Source: Clostridiales bacterium
GTDB lineage: Bacteria > Bacillota > Clostridia > Christensenellales > Aristaeellaceae
Direction of reading: 5' to 3'
NCBI GenBank assembly: GCA_015056255.1
Contig: SVGP01000012.1
Coordinates: forward strand, 21,059 to 85,058
Length of the DNA stretch: 64,000 nucleotides
The position numbers and the translations under genes are program-made. Below are positions 8,019 to 15,950 of this stretch, one piece after another (the stretch's first letter is position 1; each line of letters starts with the position of its first letter). The notes under the pieces were generated by a model that worked only from the letters and a program-made list of their open reading frames with translations, did no database searches and had not been told where the DNA came from.

Positions 8019-9061
8019 AGATCGAATCCTATGGCTTTGACAAATCCTTTTTAACCGAAAATGCCGCAGGCATACCCGCCCGCGTCACCGCCGTTCACAG
8101 AGAGCGGTTTGAAATCGTGTCCGACATGGGCGAAAGCTTTGCGCGCGTCAAAACGAAGACCTATTTGATGGATGGCGAGCCATTTCCGACCGTGGGCGAT
8201 TTTGTTATGATCGAACACAATCCCATCGGAGACAGCGTGATTATCAAAACGCTTCCGCGCAAAACCTTCTTTTCAAGAAGAAGCCCCGATCCGCAAAAGG
8301 GCGAGCAGGCCGTGAGCGCGAATTTCGATTATGTGTTCATCATGCAGTCGCTAAACGCCGACTTTAATGAGCGCAGGCTTGAAAGATATCTGACGCTCTC
8401 CAGAAAATCCGGCGCGGAAATTGTGGTGGTATTAACCAAAGCCGACTTGGTCGAAGACGTCACCGACTACTATCTTCGCGTGTCTCGCCTAGCGCCGGAC
8501 GCCTTCTGCCACGCCGTGAGCGCAAAAACGGGCGAAGGGCTTATGCGGCTTTATTCCTACCTCTCACCCGGAAAAACCACGGTTTTGTTGGGTTCGTCCG
8601 GCGTTGGAAAATCCAGCCTCGTAAACGCGCTTTTCGGCCGCGAGATCATGGACACAAACGCCATCCGCGAAGACGACGACAAGGGCCGGCACACGACCAC
8701 CTACAGAAAGCTTTTGATGCTCGATAACGGCTCTATGATCATCGACACGCCCGGCATGAGGGAGCTCGGCATGTGGGTTCTTGAAAACGAACTGGACTCG
8801 GTATTCCCGGATGTGGAAGCCTTCATCGGAAAATGCCGCTTTCGAAACTGCCGCCACGAAACGGAGCCCGGCTGCGCCATCCGGGAAGCAATTGAAAACG
8901 GCTCGCTTTCCTATGACCGCTGGAACAGCTATCAGGCCTTGGAGAGCGAAAGCTATGCAACCGAAACCAAAGCTGAGATGCTCGAAAAGAAGCACAAGCG
9001 TTCAAAAGACATCAGCAGATTTTCAAAGATGATGAAAAAGGAAGGCAAAATACGCTTCTGA
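8015..9061 (+). CDS. RsgA-type circularly permuted GTPase (paralogue)
   Basis: A 348-residue homologue of RsgA/YloQ, the GTPase that checks the decoding centre of the 30S subunit late in ribosome assembly. Domains: OB fold (about 20-85), permuted GTPase with G4 TKAD (141-144), G1 GSSGVGKS (193-200), G2 around GRHTTT (224-229) and G3 DTPG (244-247), then a zinc knuckle with C274, C279, H281 and C287, and a basic C-terminal tail. It starts at TTG 8015 behind a strong GGAGGAA site. A second, shorter RsgA is encoded at 26212-27090, so this is the extra copy. Unlike that one it stands alone behind a long attenuator-like leader, which suggests induced expression, for example under ribosome stress. 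Confidence 0.9.
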   Translation: MKIESYGFDKSFLTENAAGIPARVTAVHRERFEIVSDMGESFARVKTKTYLMDGEPFPTVGDFVMIEHNPIGDSVIIKTLPRKTFFSRRSPDPQKGEQAVSANFDYVFIMQSLNADFNERRLERYLTLSRKSGAEIVVVLTKADLVEDVTDYYLRVSRLAPDAFCHAVSAKTGEGLMRLYSYLSPGKTTVLLGSSGVGKSSLVNALFGREIMDTNAIREDDDKGRHTTTYRKLLMLDNGSMIIDTPGMRELGMWVLENELDSVFPDVEAFIGKCRFRNCRHETEPGCAIREAIENGSLSYDRWNSYQALESESYATETKAEMLEKKHKRSKDISRFSKMMKKEGKIRF

Positions 9062-9069
9062 TGCACGAA

Positions 9070-9102
9070 AAAGCGGAGCTGTGAAAAATCAGCTCCGCTT
9101 TT
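9070..9102 (+). terminator. Terminator of the rsgA paralogue
   Basis: A perfect 12-base stem (AAAGCGGAGCTG / CAGCTCCGCTTT) with an eight-base loop and a T tail, nine bases after the stop codon. Confidence 0.92.
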
Positions 9103-9108
9103 ATGTTA

Positions 9109-9189
9109 GCGCGGGCGATCAATGATCGCCTCTACATTTTGTGATGGCGTCATGAACACCATGTAGGGGCGTGCACTGCACGCCCGCGC
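9109..9189. repeat. Dispersed 80-bp nested palindrome, copy 1
   Basis: The left arm GCGCGGGCGATCAATGATCG forms a hairpin and the right arm GGGCGTGCACTGCACGCCC forms another. TCTACA and TGTAGGGG near the middle pair with each other across a 25-base unique centre. The same element occurs at 60631 and 63741 in the opposite orientation. It lies between two convergent genes. Confidence 0.85.
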
Positions 9190-9208
9190 ATTTTTATATT
9201 TCTCTCGC

Positions 9209-10327
9209 TTATCCGAAAACCTTTCTGAACTTCTCACAGTAATACTGAACGTTTTCCCACTTCGCATCCGGCGCGATTCTGTGGTCGGGGCACGGGATAT
9301 AGCCGCCAAGGTCGACGAGAGGCTTTAAGCGCTCGATCTCTTTGTCCACTGCCTGATAGTCCTGACTGAACACGCGCTTGTCCATGCCGCCTACGCCGCG
9401 AAGCTCGCGCCCATACTGATGTCTCCACTTGTCAAAGGACGCGTTCCACGTGCCCACTTCGATCGGGAACATGGTATTTACGCCATTTTCCAACCAAATT
9501 GGAACCAATTTGTCAATCAATCCGTCACAGTCTACAGACACAATATCTACGCCATGCTTTTTTAATAATTCAGTAATCTTTTTGTACCACGGCCCTACAT
9601 ATTCGCTGAACACAGAAGGACGGATGAGCGGACCGGACTTAAAGCAGATGTCCTCCCAGAAGTGGGCGTAGTCGAAGGTAAAGCCAAGCGAAAGCACCTT
9701 TTCGGCGACTCTGTAATTGAGTTCGCCCACGGTGTCGATAATCTCGACGTATAAATGCTCGTCGTCCGCCTGAAGATACGAAAGCTCCTCAACGCCCAGC
9801 ATATTCCGGATGTTTCCGTAGAGGCTTCCAATGTGAATATACTGGGGTCTTCCGGTCTTCGCGTTTTCTTCATATGCCTTTTTGAGGCCTTCCGCGTCCA
9901 CGCGCGCATCGGAATAGGTGAGCTTGGGCAGATAAAGCTCCTCCCATGCCTCGCGTCCGGTTAAAGACGTGCCGCCATGCGCGGGTATGGAGACAACGCC
10001 GGGCTTCTTTTTAACGATCAAGCCCTCGCTGTTTCTTAAAACGATCGTGCCGTCGGCTTCCGTTCTCAGAACTTCCTCCTCAAACATCGGCATCAGATGG
10101 CTGTTTCCGCCTACGCCGCCGTTCCAGTTAAAGTCGAAGCCAAGTCTTTTCATGACCGCAAGGTCGAATTCATTGTTATCGGCATAAAATTTCGCTTCGT
10201 CCTCCGTCACATGTCCTTCTTTGTGCCATTTTTCAAGGGTTTCCTGCCAGTATCCAAACGCCACAACGGGCATGCGGTCGAATTTTTCATAGTGCATAAT
10301 CGCGTTCACGCGCTGTCTGTTGTCCAT
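9209..10327 (-). CDS. Uroporphyrinogen decarboxylase (URO-D) family protein
   Basis: A 372-residue URO-D fold protein. The family includes HemE and many methyltransferases of corrinoid-dependent systems (MtaA/CmuA type). The N-terminal RQRVNAIMHYEKFDRMPV is the typical opening of the non-HemE subgroup. The later DYAHFWEDICFKSGPLIRP and VSVDCDGLIDKLVPIWLENG stretches match the substrate-pocket strands of that subgroup. No haem genes and no corrinoid protein or activator are nearby, so a methyltransferase-like or unknown role is more likely than haem synthesis. The start is ATG at 10327, with GGGGGC upstream. Confidence 0.85.
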   Translation of the reverse strand: MDNRQRVNAIMHYEKFDRMPVVAFGYWQETLEKWHKEGHVTEDEAKFYADNNEFDLAVMKRLGFDFNWNGGVGGNSHLMPMFEEEVLRTEADGTIVLRNSEGLIVKKKPGVVSIPAHGGTSLTGREAWEELYLPKLTYSDARVDAEGLKKAYEENAKTGRPQYIHIGSLYGNIRNMLGVEELSYLQADDEHLYVEIIDTVGELNYRVAEKVLSLGFTFDYAHFWEDICFKSGPLIRPSVFSEYVGPWYKKITELLKKHGVDIVSVDCDGLIDKLVPIWLENGVNTMFPIEVGTWNASFDKWRHQYGRELRGVGGMDKRVFSQDYQAVDKEIERLKPLVDLGGYIPCPDHRIAPDAKWENVQYYCEKFRKVFG

Positions 10328-10348
10328 GATTTCGCCCCCTTTTCACCA

Positions 10349-10354
10349 TTATAC
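10349..10354 (-). promoter_or_regulatory. -10 element upstream of the URO-D family gene
   Basis: TATAAT on the minus strand, 22 bases before the start codon. The matching -35 region is weak. Confidence 0.4.
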
Positions 10355-10430
10355 CAAATCCCATCGAGCCTGCATAGCGGCGTAATCATTACAATAAACC
10401 GTCAATAAACACTATTTTATCAATAAGGTG

Positions 10431-10459
10431 TTGCAATTGCATTCATTTTCTTGTATAAT
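10431..10459 (+). promoter_or_regulatory. Promoter of the SH3/NlpC-P60 gene
   Basis: TTGCAA (10431-10436), a 17-base spacer, TATAAT (10454-10459), 64 bases before the start codon. Confidence 0.8.
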
Positions 10460-10523
10460 GTATGCGACTATGTATATAATTTAGCAACAAATTCGAAATA
10501 CTTATTGCATAAGGAGAACGCAA

Positions 10524-13500
10524 ATGAATATCAACAAACTATTCAAGCGCATTTTGACCTTATCCCTCATCCTGTCCATGCTGATTACATCCTTCCCGCT
10601 GAGCGTCCTGGCCGAAACCTTTGAAGCCGAGGTCACGGCAAGCAGAATGGCGGTTCGCGAAGGAAAGACTTCAAGCACAGAGCTTTTAGGCTATCTTGAA
10701 AAGGGGACAATCGTCACCGTTTTGGATTATGCCGACGGCATTGCGTACATAGAGTTCAAAGGCAAAAAGGGCTACGCAAGAGTTTCCGATATGAAGCGCG
10801 TATCTTCCGCGGAAGAAAAAGCCCCCGAGAAGGAAGACGAGCCCGATCATGGCCTCGCCACCGTTATCGAAAGGGAAATCTCCATTTACGAAAAGGCCAC
10901 CAGCGGCTCCAAGGAAGTCGGAACGCTCAAAAAGGGCGTCACTGTTTTGGTCCTTGAAGTGGACGAACGAGGCTGGGCAAAACTCGAAATGGGCGATGAA
11001 ATCTGCTACACCCGCTCAATCTACCTTGAAATCGATGAGAAAGCAAAGACTACGCCTTCTCCCGTTAAAAATGCAGCCAGCGGAAAAGCCATCGTAACCG
11101 CCTCCTCTCTGCCCATCTACGCCTCCGCCTCCACCGATTCCCGCCTGATGACCACCCTTAAAAAGGGCCAGACCTTTACGGTCCTCGCCACGGGCAACGG
11201 TTGGGCCAAACTCCAGAACGGAAGCAATATAGGCTATGCACGCCTGATCGGCCTTTCCTTAAGCAATGAAACGCCCGAACCCACCCCCAAGCCCACCGAA
11301 AAGCCTGGCTCTTCCGCATCCGGCATTGCAACGGTCAAGGTGCACTCGGCTTACGTCTATCAGGAGGCCTCCTCCGGCTCCAAAAAAATAGATATCATTT
11401 ACAGAGACGAATCCTTCACGCTTCTTTCCATTTCCGGCGAATGGGCCAAGCTTCAAAACGGCAATAGCATCGGCTATGTGAAGGTAAGCAATCTCTCCGT
11501 CTCAGAAGGCGAAAGCGCAACGCCCGTTCCTACCAAAACCGTAACCCCCACCGCTACTCCCAAGGCGGAAAAAAGCCTCTCCGGCCTTGGTACGGTAAAT
11601 GTCCATTCCCTGTATGTTTATGAAAGCGCCTCCTCTGGCGCCGATAAGCTGGGCTATATCTTTAGAGGCGAAACTTATACCGTACTCGCCACCTCCGGCG
11701 AATGGGCAAAAATCGAGGACGGCGACAGGATTGTTTATGTAAAGCTTTCCGGTCTCACCATCGACGAAGGCGCAAAGGCAACACCCAAGCCCGAAAACAT
11801 AATCGGCAGCGTAACCGTCACCGTTCACTCCAAGCATATCTATGATAAAGCGTCCACCGGCGCAACCAAAAAAGGCTATATCTTCAGAAACAATACCTAT
11901 CCTCTTTTGGAGGTTTCCGGCTCATGGGTAAAAATTAAGGTCGGCGACGAGGCCGTTTATACTACTGTGGACGACCTTACCATAAACGACCAAACCGCGC
12001 CTACCCAGAAGCCCACGCAGAAACCGGAAGAGAGTCTGTCCGGCATTGCGGAAGTAAAAGTGAATTCCGTCTATGTCTACGCAAGCCCTTCGGATGACTC
12101 CAGAAGAATGTGCCAGATTTACAAAGGCGAAAAATATACCCTTCTTTCGACAAGCAACGGTTGGGCCAAGCTTCAGAACGGAAGCAGCATCGGCTATGTG
12201 GAGCTTGAAAGCCTCTCCATCAAGGAAGACGCAGAAGCCACGCCCGCGCCCACTTCAACCCCCATCCCTGTTCCCGATGTGATCGAAGGCCCTGTAGCCG
12301 AGGTCAACGTGACGAAAATGTACGTCTACGCGGGTAAGAGCGTATCTGCTGAATCGCTGGGCTCGCTCAGCAAGGGCTCGACCGTTACCATTTTGGAATC
12401 TGACGGAACCTGGGCAAAAATTTATAAGGATAATAAGGTTGGCTTCTGCAAATACGCATCTCTTAAGCTGACCGGTGAATACGAAGGCAAAACCCCAGAG
12501 CCGACCGCCGCAGCGACCCCTGCGCCGACTGTGCCTATTCAGGCAATCATGGAGGTCGACTCCTTTGTAAACACCTCCAGCACCAAGATTTATGCCGGCG
12601 TTTCAACATCCTCCACAGTATTAAAAACCGTTTCCGCAGGCTATGAGGTCACGGTTCTGGGCTTAAGCGGAGATTGGGCGTATGTCGAATATGGCGATAA
12701 TCGCGGCTATATGCTGAAGAAAACCCTGATCGCCAAAAAGGACGCAACCCTAACCGCCAATATGGAGTCTCCCGCCGTCATCAGCGCAAGCTCCTTAACC
12801 GTTTATAAATTCGCCAGCGAATACGCCCCCTCCTACGGAAAATTCGGCAAGGGCACGGAAGTCACGGTTCTTGCCTATAAAGACGGCTGGGCAATGCTCA
12901 AACGTGGCGACGCCATCGGCTACGCGGACGCAGAGGGAATTTCCATCGTATCCAATGAGAAGAATCCGACCCTGCCCGCTACAACGCGCCTGCCTGCCTT
13001 CATTAAAAACGATCGCACGAAAGCCTACGCAAACGCCACCGAAAGCTCCAAAATCATCGGCTACTATGTAGCCGCCTCCGAAGTCACGGTATTGGGCTAT
13101 GACGATACCTGGTGCCTGATCGAAAAAACCGTGCATTCAGGCAATGTAAACGCATATGTGTTAAAGAGCAATGTGCTTCTCGTCTCCGATTATGAGCTTG
13201 CGCCCAAAGGCAGCTATCCCGGCGTTGTGACCGCATCCTCCGCAAGCGTTTATAAATACGCATCCGAATATGCGCCCAATATCGGCTCGCTCAAAAAGGG
13301 CGCGACGTTCAATGTCCTCGCGCAGGGCAACGGCTGGGCTTTCATCGAGTTGAACGGCAACCGCGGCTATATGAAGCTTTCCAATATGTACGTTCAGATG
13401 GACGAATTCACCTCCCCCACCGTAAAATCCTTAACCGCAACGGTAATCAAGGACGATCTTCCCGCCTACAGCTGCGCGCTTGAAAACAGCGATTACAAAG

Positions 13501-14549
13501 TTGGGTCTTTGAAAATCGGCGACACCGCAAACGTCACCGCCTACACCGACAAGTGGGCGCGCGTGAACGTGAACGGCGAGAATATGTACGTTCTTAAAAA
13601 GTATTTGAGCAACGCAACCTATACCGCCTTAAGCGCTTCCTCCGGCAGCAAAACGGAAATCAACAAGCTTCAGAAAGCGCTGGAAGACCTGGGCTACTTC
13701 GACGGAAATCCCGCCGGAAACTACGGCTCCTTAACCACTGCCGCCGTTCAGAGATTCCAAAAGCAGCTGGGTCTTACCGTAACGGGCAACGCGGATCTGG
13801 CAACGCTTCGAATCCTCTACTCCGCTGAAGCGCCCGAAAGCTCCATCCGCACAAAGACCCTTTCCAGAAACGATACCGGAAGCGACGTAACCCGTCTTCA
13901 GAACAGGCTCACCTATAAAGGCTACATGAACGACTCTATCGACGGCGATTACGGCTCCATAACGGAAAACGCGGTCAAGATTTATCAGAAAGTAGCCGGT
14001 CTCACGGAAACCGGAACCGCCGACACCAAAACCTTAAAGAGTCTTTTCTCCTCTTCCGCGCCCACCAATAACAGCGGAAACGTTGCGGGAAGCGGCTCAA
14101 ACACCGGCAGCGGAAACGGCAACTATTCCACCGATCCCGACGACGACCTTGGAAGCGGCACCGCCTCAGAAAAAGCTGAAACCGTTATCGAATGGGGTCT
14201 TAAGCAGTTGGGTAAGAAATACGTTTACGGCGATGAAGGCCCCACTACCTTCGACTGCTCCGGCTTTACCCAGTACTGCTACGCGAAGGTCGGCGTAAAA
14301 CTGCGCAGAAGCGCGCAGGCCGTAGGCTATAACGACGGCACGAAGATCACCAATATCTCCGACCTGAAACGCGGCGATATTGTGTGCTTCAACACCATCG
14401 ACGACAGCGACTTGTCCGACCATGTCGGCATTTACCTCGGCAACAACCAGTTTGTGCACGCATCCTCCGGCGCGGGAAAGGTCGTCATCTCCTCCCTCGC
14501 CTCCGGCTATTATCGCCGCGTGTTCTCCTGGGGCCGTCGAGTGCTGTAA
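10524..14549 (+). CDS. Secreted SH3-repeat / NlpC-P60 peptidoglycan hydrolase
   Basis: A 1341-residue exported wall enzyme. Residues 1-31 are a signal peptide (KLFKR, hydrophobic core, cleavage after VLA). About 13 bacterial SH3-like repeats of some 60 residues follow (about 33-1010), each ending with a 'GWAKLQNGxxIGY'-type strand, separated in part by proline/threonine linkers such as TPEPTPKPTEKPG. Two PG_binding_1 repeats come next (LQKALEDLGYFDG... and LQNRLTYKGYMND...), then a Gly/Ser linker. The C-terminal NlpC/P60 domain has the catalytic Cys in FDCSGF and histidines in DHVGIY and FVHASS. It would cleave stem peptides of the wall; the SH3 array would anchor it. AAGGAG precedes the ATG. 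The number of SH3 repeats is unusually high. Confidence 0.93.
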   Translation: MNINKLFKRILTLSLILSMLITSFPLSVLAETFEAEVTASRMAVREGKTSSTELLGYLEKGTIVTVLDYADGIAYIEFKGKKGYARVSDMKRVSSAEEKAPEKEDEPDHGLATVIEREISIYEKATSGSKEVGTLKKGVTVLVLEVDERGWAKLEMGDEICYTRSIYLEIDEKAKTTPSPVKNAASGKAIVTASSLPIYASASTDSRLMTTLKKGQTFTVLATGNGWAKLQNGSNIGYARLIGLSLSNETPEPTPKPTEKPGSSASGIATVKVHSAYVYQEASSGSKKIDIIYRDESFTLLSISGEWAKLQNGNSIGYVKVSNLSVSEGESATPVPTKTVTPTATPKAEKSLSGLGTVNVHSLYVYESASSGADKLGYIFRGETYTVLATSGEWAKIEDGDRIVYVKLSGLTIDEGAKATPKPENIIGSVTVTVHSKHIYDKASTGATKKGYIFRNNTYPLLEVSGSWVKIKVGDEAVYTTVDDLTINDQTAPTQKPTQKPEESLSGIAEVKVNSVYVYASPSDDSRRMCQIYKGEKYTLLSTSNGWAKLQNGSSIGYVELESLSIKEDAEATPAPTSTPIPVPDVIEGPVAEVNVTKMYVYAGKSVSAESLGSLSKGSTVTILESDGTWAKIYKDNKVGFCKYASLKLTGEYEGKTPEPTAAATPAPTVPIQAIMEVDSFVNTSSTKIYAGVSTSSTVLKTVSAGYEVTVLGLSGDWAYVEYGDNRGYMLKKTLIAKKDATLTANMESPAVISASSLTVYKFASEYAPSYGKFGKGTEVTVLAYKDGWAMLKRGDAIGYADAEGISIVSNEKNPTLPATTRLPAFIKNDRTKAYANATESSKIIGYYVAASEVTVLGYDDTWCLIEKTVHSGNVNAYVLKSNVLLVSDYELAPKGSYPGVVTASSASVYKYASEYAPNIGSLKKGATFNVLAQGNGWAFIELNGNRGYMKLSNMYVQMDEFTSPTVKSLTATVIKDDLPAYSCALENSDYKVGSLKIGDTANVTAYTDKWARVNVNGENMYVLKKYLSNATYTALSASSGSKTEINKLQKALEDLGYFDGNPAGNYGSLTTAAVQRFQKQLGLTVTGNADLATLRILYSAEAPESSIRTKTLSRNDTGSDVTRLQNRLTYKGYMNDSIDGDYGSITENAVKIYQKVAGLTETGTADTKTLKSLFSSSAPTNNSGNVAGSGSNTGSGNGNYSTDPDDDLGSGTASEKAETVIEWGLKQLGKKYVYGDEGPTTFDCSGFTQYCYAKVGVKLRRSAQAVGYNDGTKITNISDLKRGDIVCFNTIDDSDLSDHVGIYLGNNQFVHASSGAGKVVISSLASGYYRRVFSWGRRVL

Positions 14550-14572
14550 AGCCTTTCTCCGCTTTTCCATTG

Positions 14573-14600
14573 CGCCCCCGCACCAAAGTGTCCGGGGGCG
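14573..14600 (+). other. GC-rich hairpin after the NlpC/P60 gene
   Basis: CGCCCCCG pairs with CGGGGGCG across a 12-base loop, with no T tail. It may stabilise the mRNA end or slow transcription before the next gene. Confidence 0.5.
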
Positions 14601-14648
14601 ATATCGCGTTATATCCGTTCATCAATCATTTCCATTCGGAGGAACGAC

Positions 14649-15947
14649 ATGAATTACGATGCGATTATCTTTGATCTTGACGGAACCATCACAGAATCCG
14701 CGCCCGGCATCATGAAAAGCGCCGCCTACGCGCTTGAAAAGATGAACAAACCCGTTCCCGGAGAGGATGTCCTTCGAAAATTCGTCGGGCCTCCGCTGCA
14801 CAAATCCTTTATGGATTTCTGTTCTCTTTCAGACGACGAGGCAGCTGAAGCCGTCGGCAAATACAGAGAGCGGCACACCGTCGTCGGCTGGAAGGAGGCC
14901 AATGTCTATACCGGCATCCTCCCCATGCTTTTAAGTCTTAAGAAAAACGGCGCGTACATCGCCCTCGCCTCCTCAAAGCCGCAGCCGCTTTGCGTTAAGA
15001 CGCTTGAATATTTCGGCATTCTCCCGCTTTTTGACAAGGTGGTCGGTCCGGATTATCAGAACAAAAGCGGCGAAAAGGAGTTTCTGATCCGAAACGCGCT
15101 GCCCGAAAAATATCAAAATGCCTGCATGGTCGGCGATCGAAAGTTTGATATCGAGGGCGCAAAAAAAGCCGGCGTAACCGCTGTCGGCGTTGGCTACGGA
15201 TATGGAAGCAGGGAAGAGCTCACTTTAAGCGGCTGCGATGCATACTGCGAAACCGTGGAAGATCTTTCAAGTCTTCTTTTGGAAAACGCACCCAGAGCCA
15301 AGGGGCTGTTTATCACCTTTGAAGGCTCGGACGGCTGCGGAAAATCCACACAGCTTAATCTTTTAAAGGACTATCTCATTTCCTCCGGCGCGCGCCTGAC
15401 CGTAACGCGCGAGCCCGGCGGCTGCGAGATTTCTGAGCGCATCCGCTCTCTCGTTCTGGATGTAAAAGCCATGGGCATGACGGACGCATGCGAAGCGCTC
15501 CTGTTCGCTGCCGCGCGTTCCCAGCACGTAAACGATGTCATCAAGCCTGCCCTTGAGAAGGGCAATATCGTGCTTTGCGATCGGTATGTGGATTCCTCCA
15601 TCGCCTATCAGGGCGGCGGGCGCGGCCTTGGCGACTGGGTCAGGGTCATAAACGAGAAGGCTGTGGACGGCTGCATGCCCGATCTTACGCTGCTTTTCGA
15701 TTTGAACGCTGAAGAAGCGCTTCGCCGCCGTACAAGCGCAACCGGCGCAGACCGCATCGAAAGCGCCGAGTCCGGCTTTATGACGGACGTATACAATGCC
15801 TTTATGGCGCTTGCCACAGAAGAACCCAACAGAATAAAAATCATCGACGCGAACGGAAAAATTGAACAGATCGAAAGCCGCGTGCGTCAAATGGTTACAG
15901 AGAAAATATTAACGCTTTCAATCGCACCCGAAAAAACGGAGGGATAA
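14649..15947 (+). CDS. tmk: HAD phosphatase - thymidylate kinase fusion
   Basis: One uninterrupted 432-residue frame with two enzymes. Residues 1 to about 213 form a HAD hydrolase of the phosphoglycolate phosphatase type: DLDGT (9-13) with the nucleophile and acid aspartates, the ASSKP motif (107-111), and VGDRKFDIEGA (161-171). Residues 217-432 form thymidylate kinase: FEGSDGCGKST (P-loop near 226-234), TREPGG, CDRYVDSSIAYQG and a lid-type RRRTSATGADRIES. TMK phosphorylates dTMP to dTDP and is essential; no other tmk is in the window. The HAD part may act on nucleotides or glycolate phosphate. The linker ENAPRAKG is short. The next gene follows after three bases. Confidence 0.93.
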   Translation: MNYDAIIFDLDGTITESAPGIMKSAAYALEKMNKPVPGEDVLRKFVGPPLHKSFMDFCSLSDDEAAEAVGKYRERHTVVGWKEANVYTGILPMLLSLKKNGAYIALASSKPQPLCVKTLEYFGILPLFDKVVGPDYQNKSGEKEFLIRNALPEKYQNACMVGDRKFDIEGAKKAGVTAVGVGYGYGSREELTLSGCDAYCETVEDLSSLLLENAPRAKGLFITFEGSDGCGKSTQLNLLKDYLISSGARLTVTREPGGCEISERIRSLVLDVKAMGMTDACEALLFAAARSQHVNDVIKPALEKGNIVLCDRYVDSSIAYQGGGRGLGDWVRVINEKAVDGCMPDLTLLFDLNAEEALRRRTSATGADRIESAESGFMTDVYNAFMALATEEPNRIKIIDANGKIEQIESRVRQMVTEKILTLSIAPEKTEG

Positions 15948-15950
15948 CAC

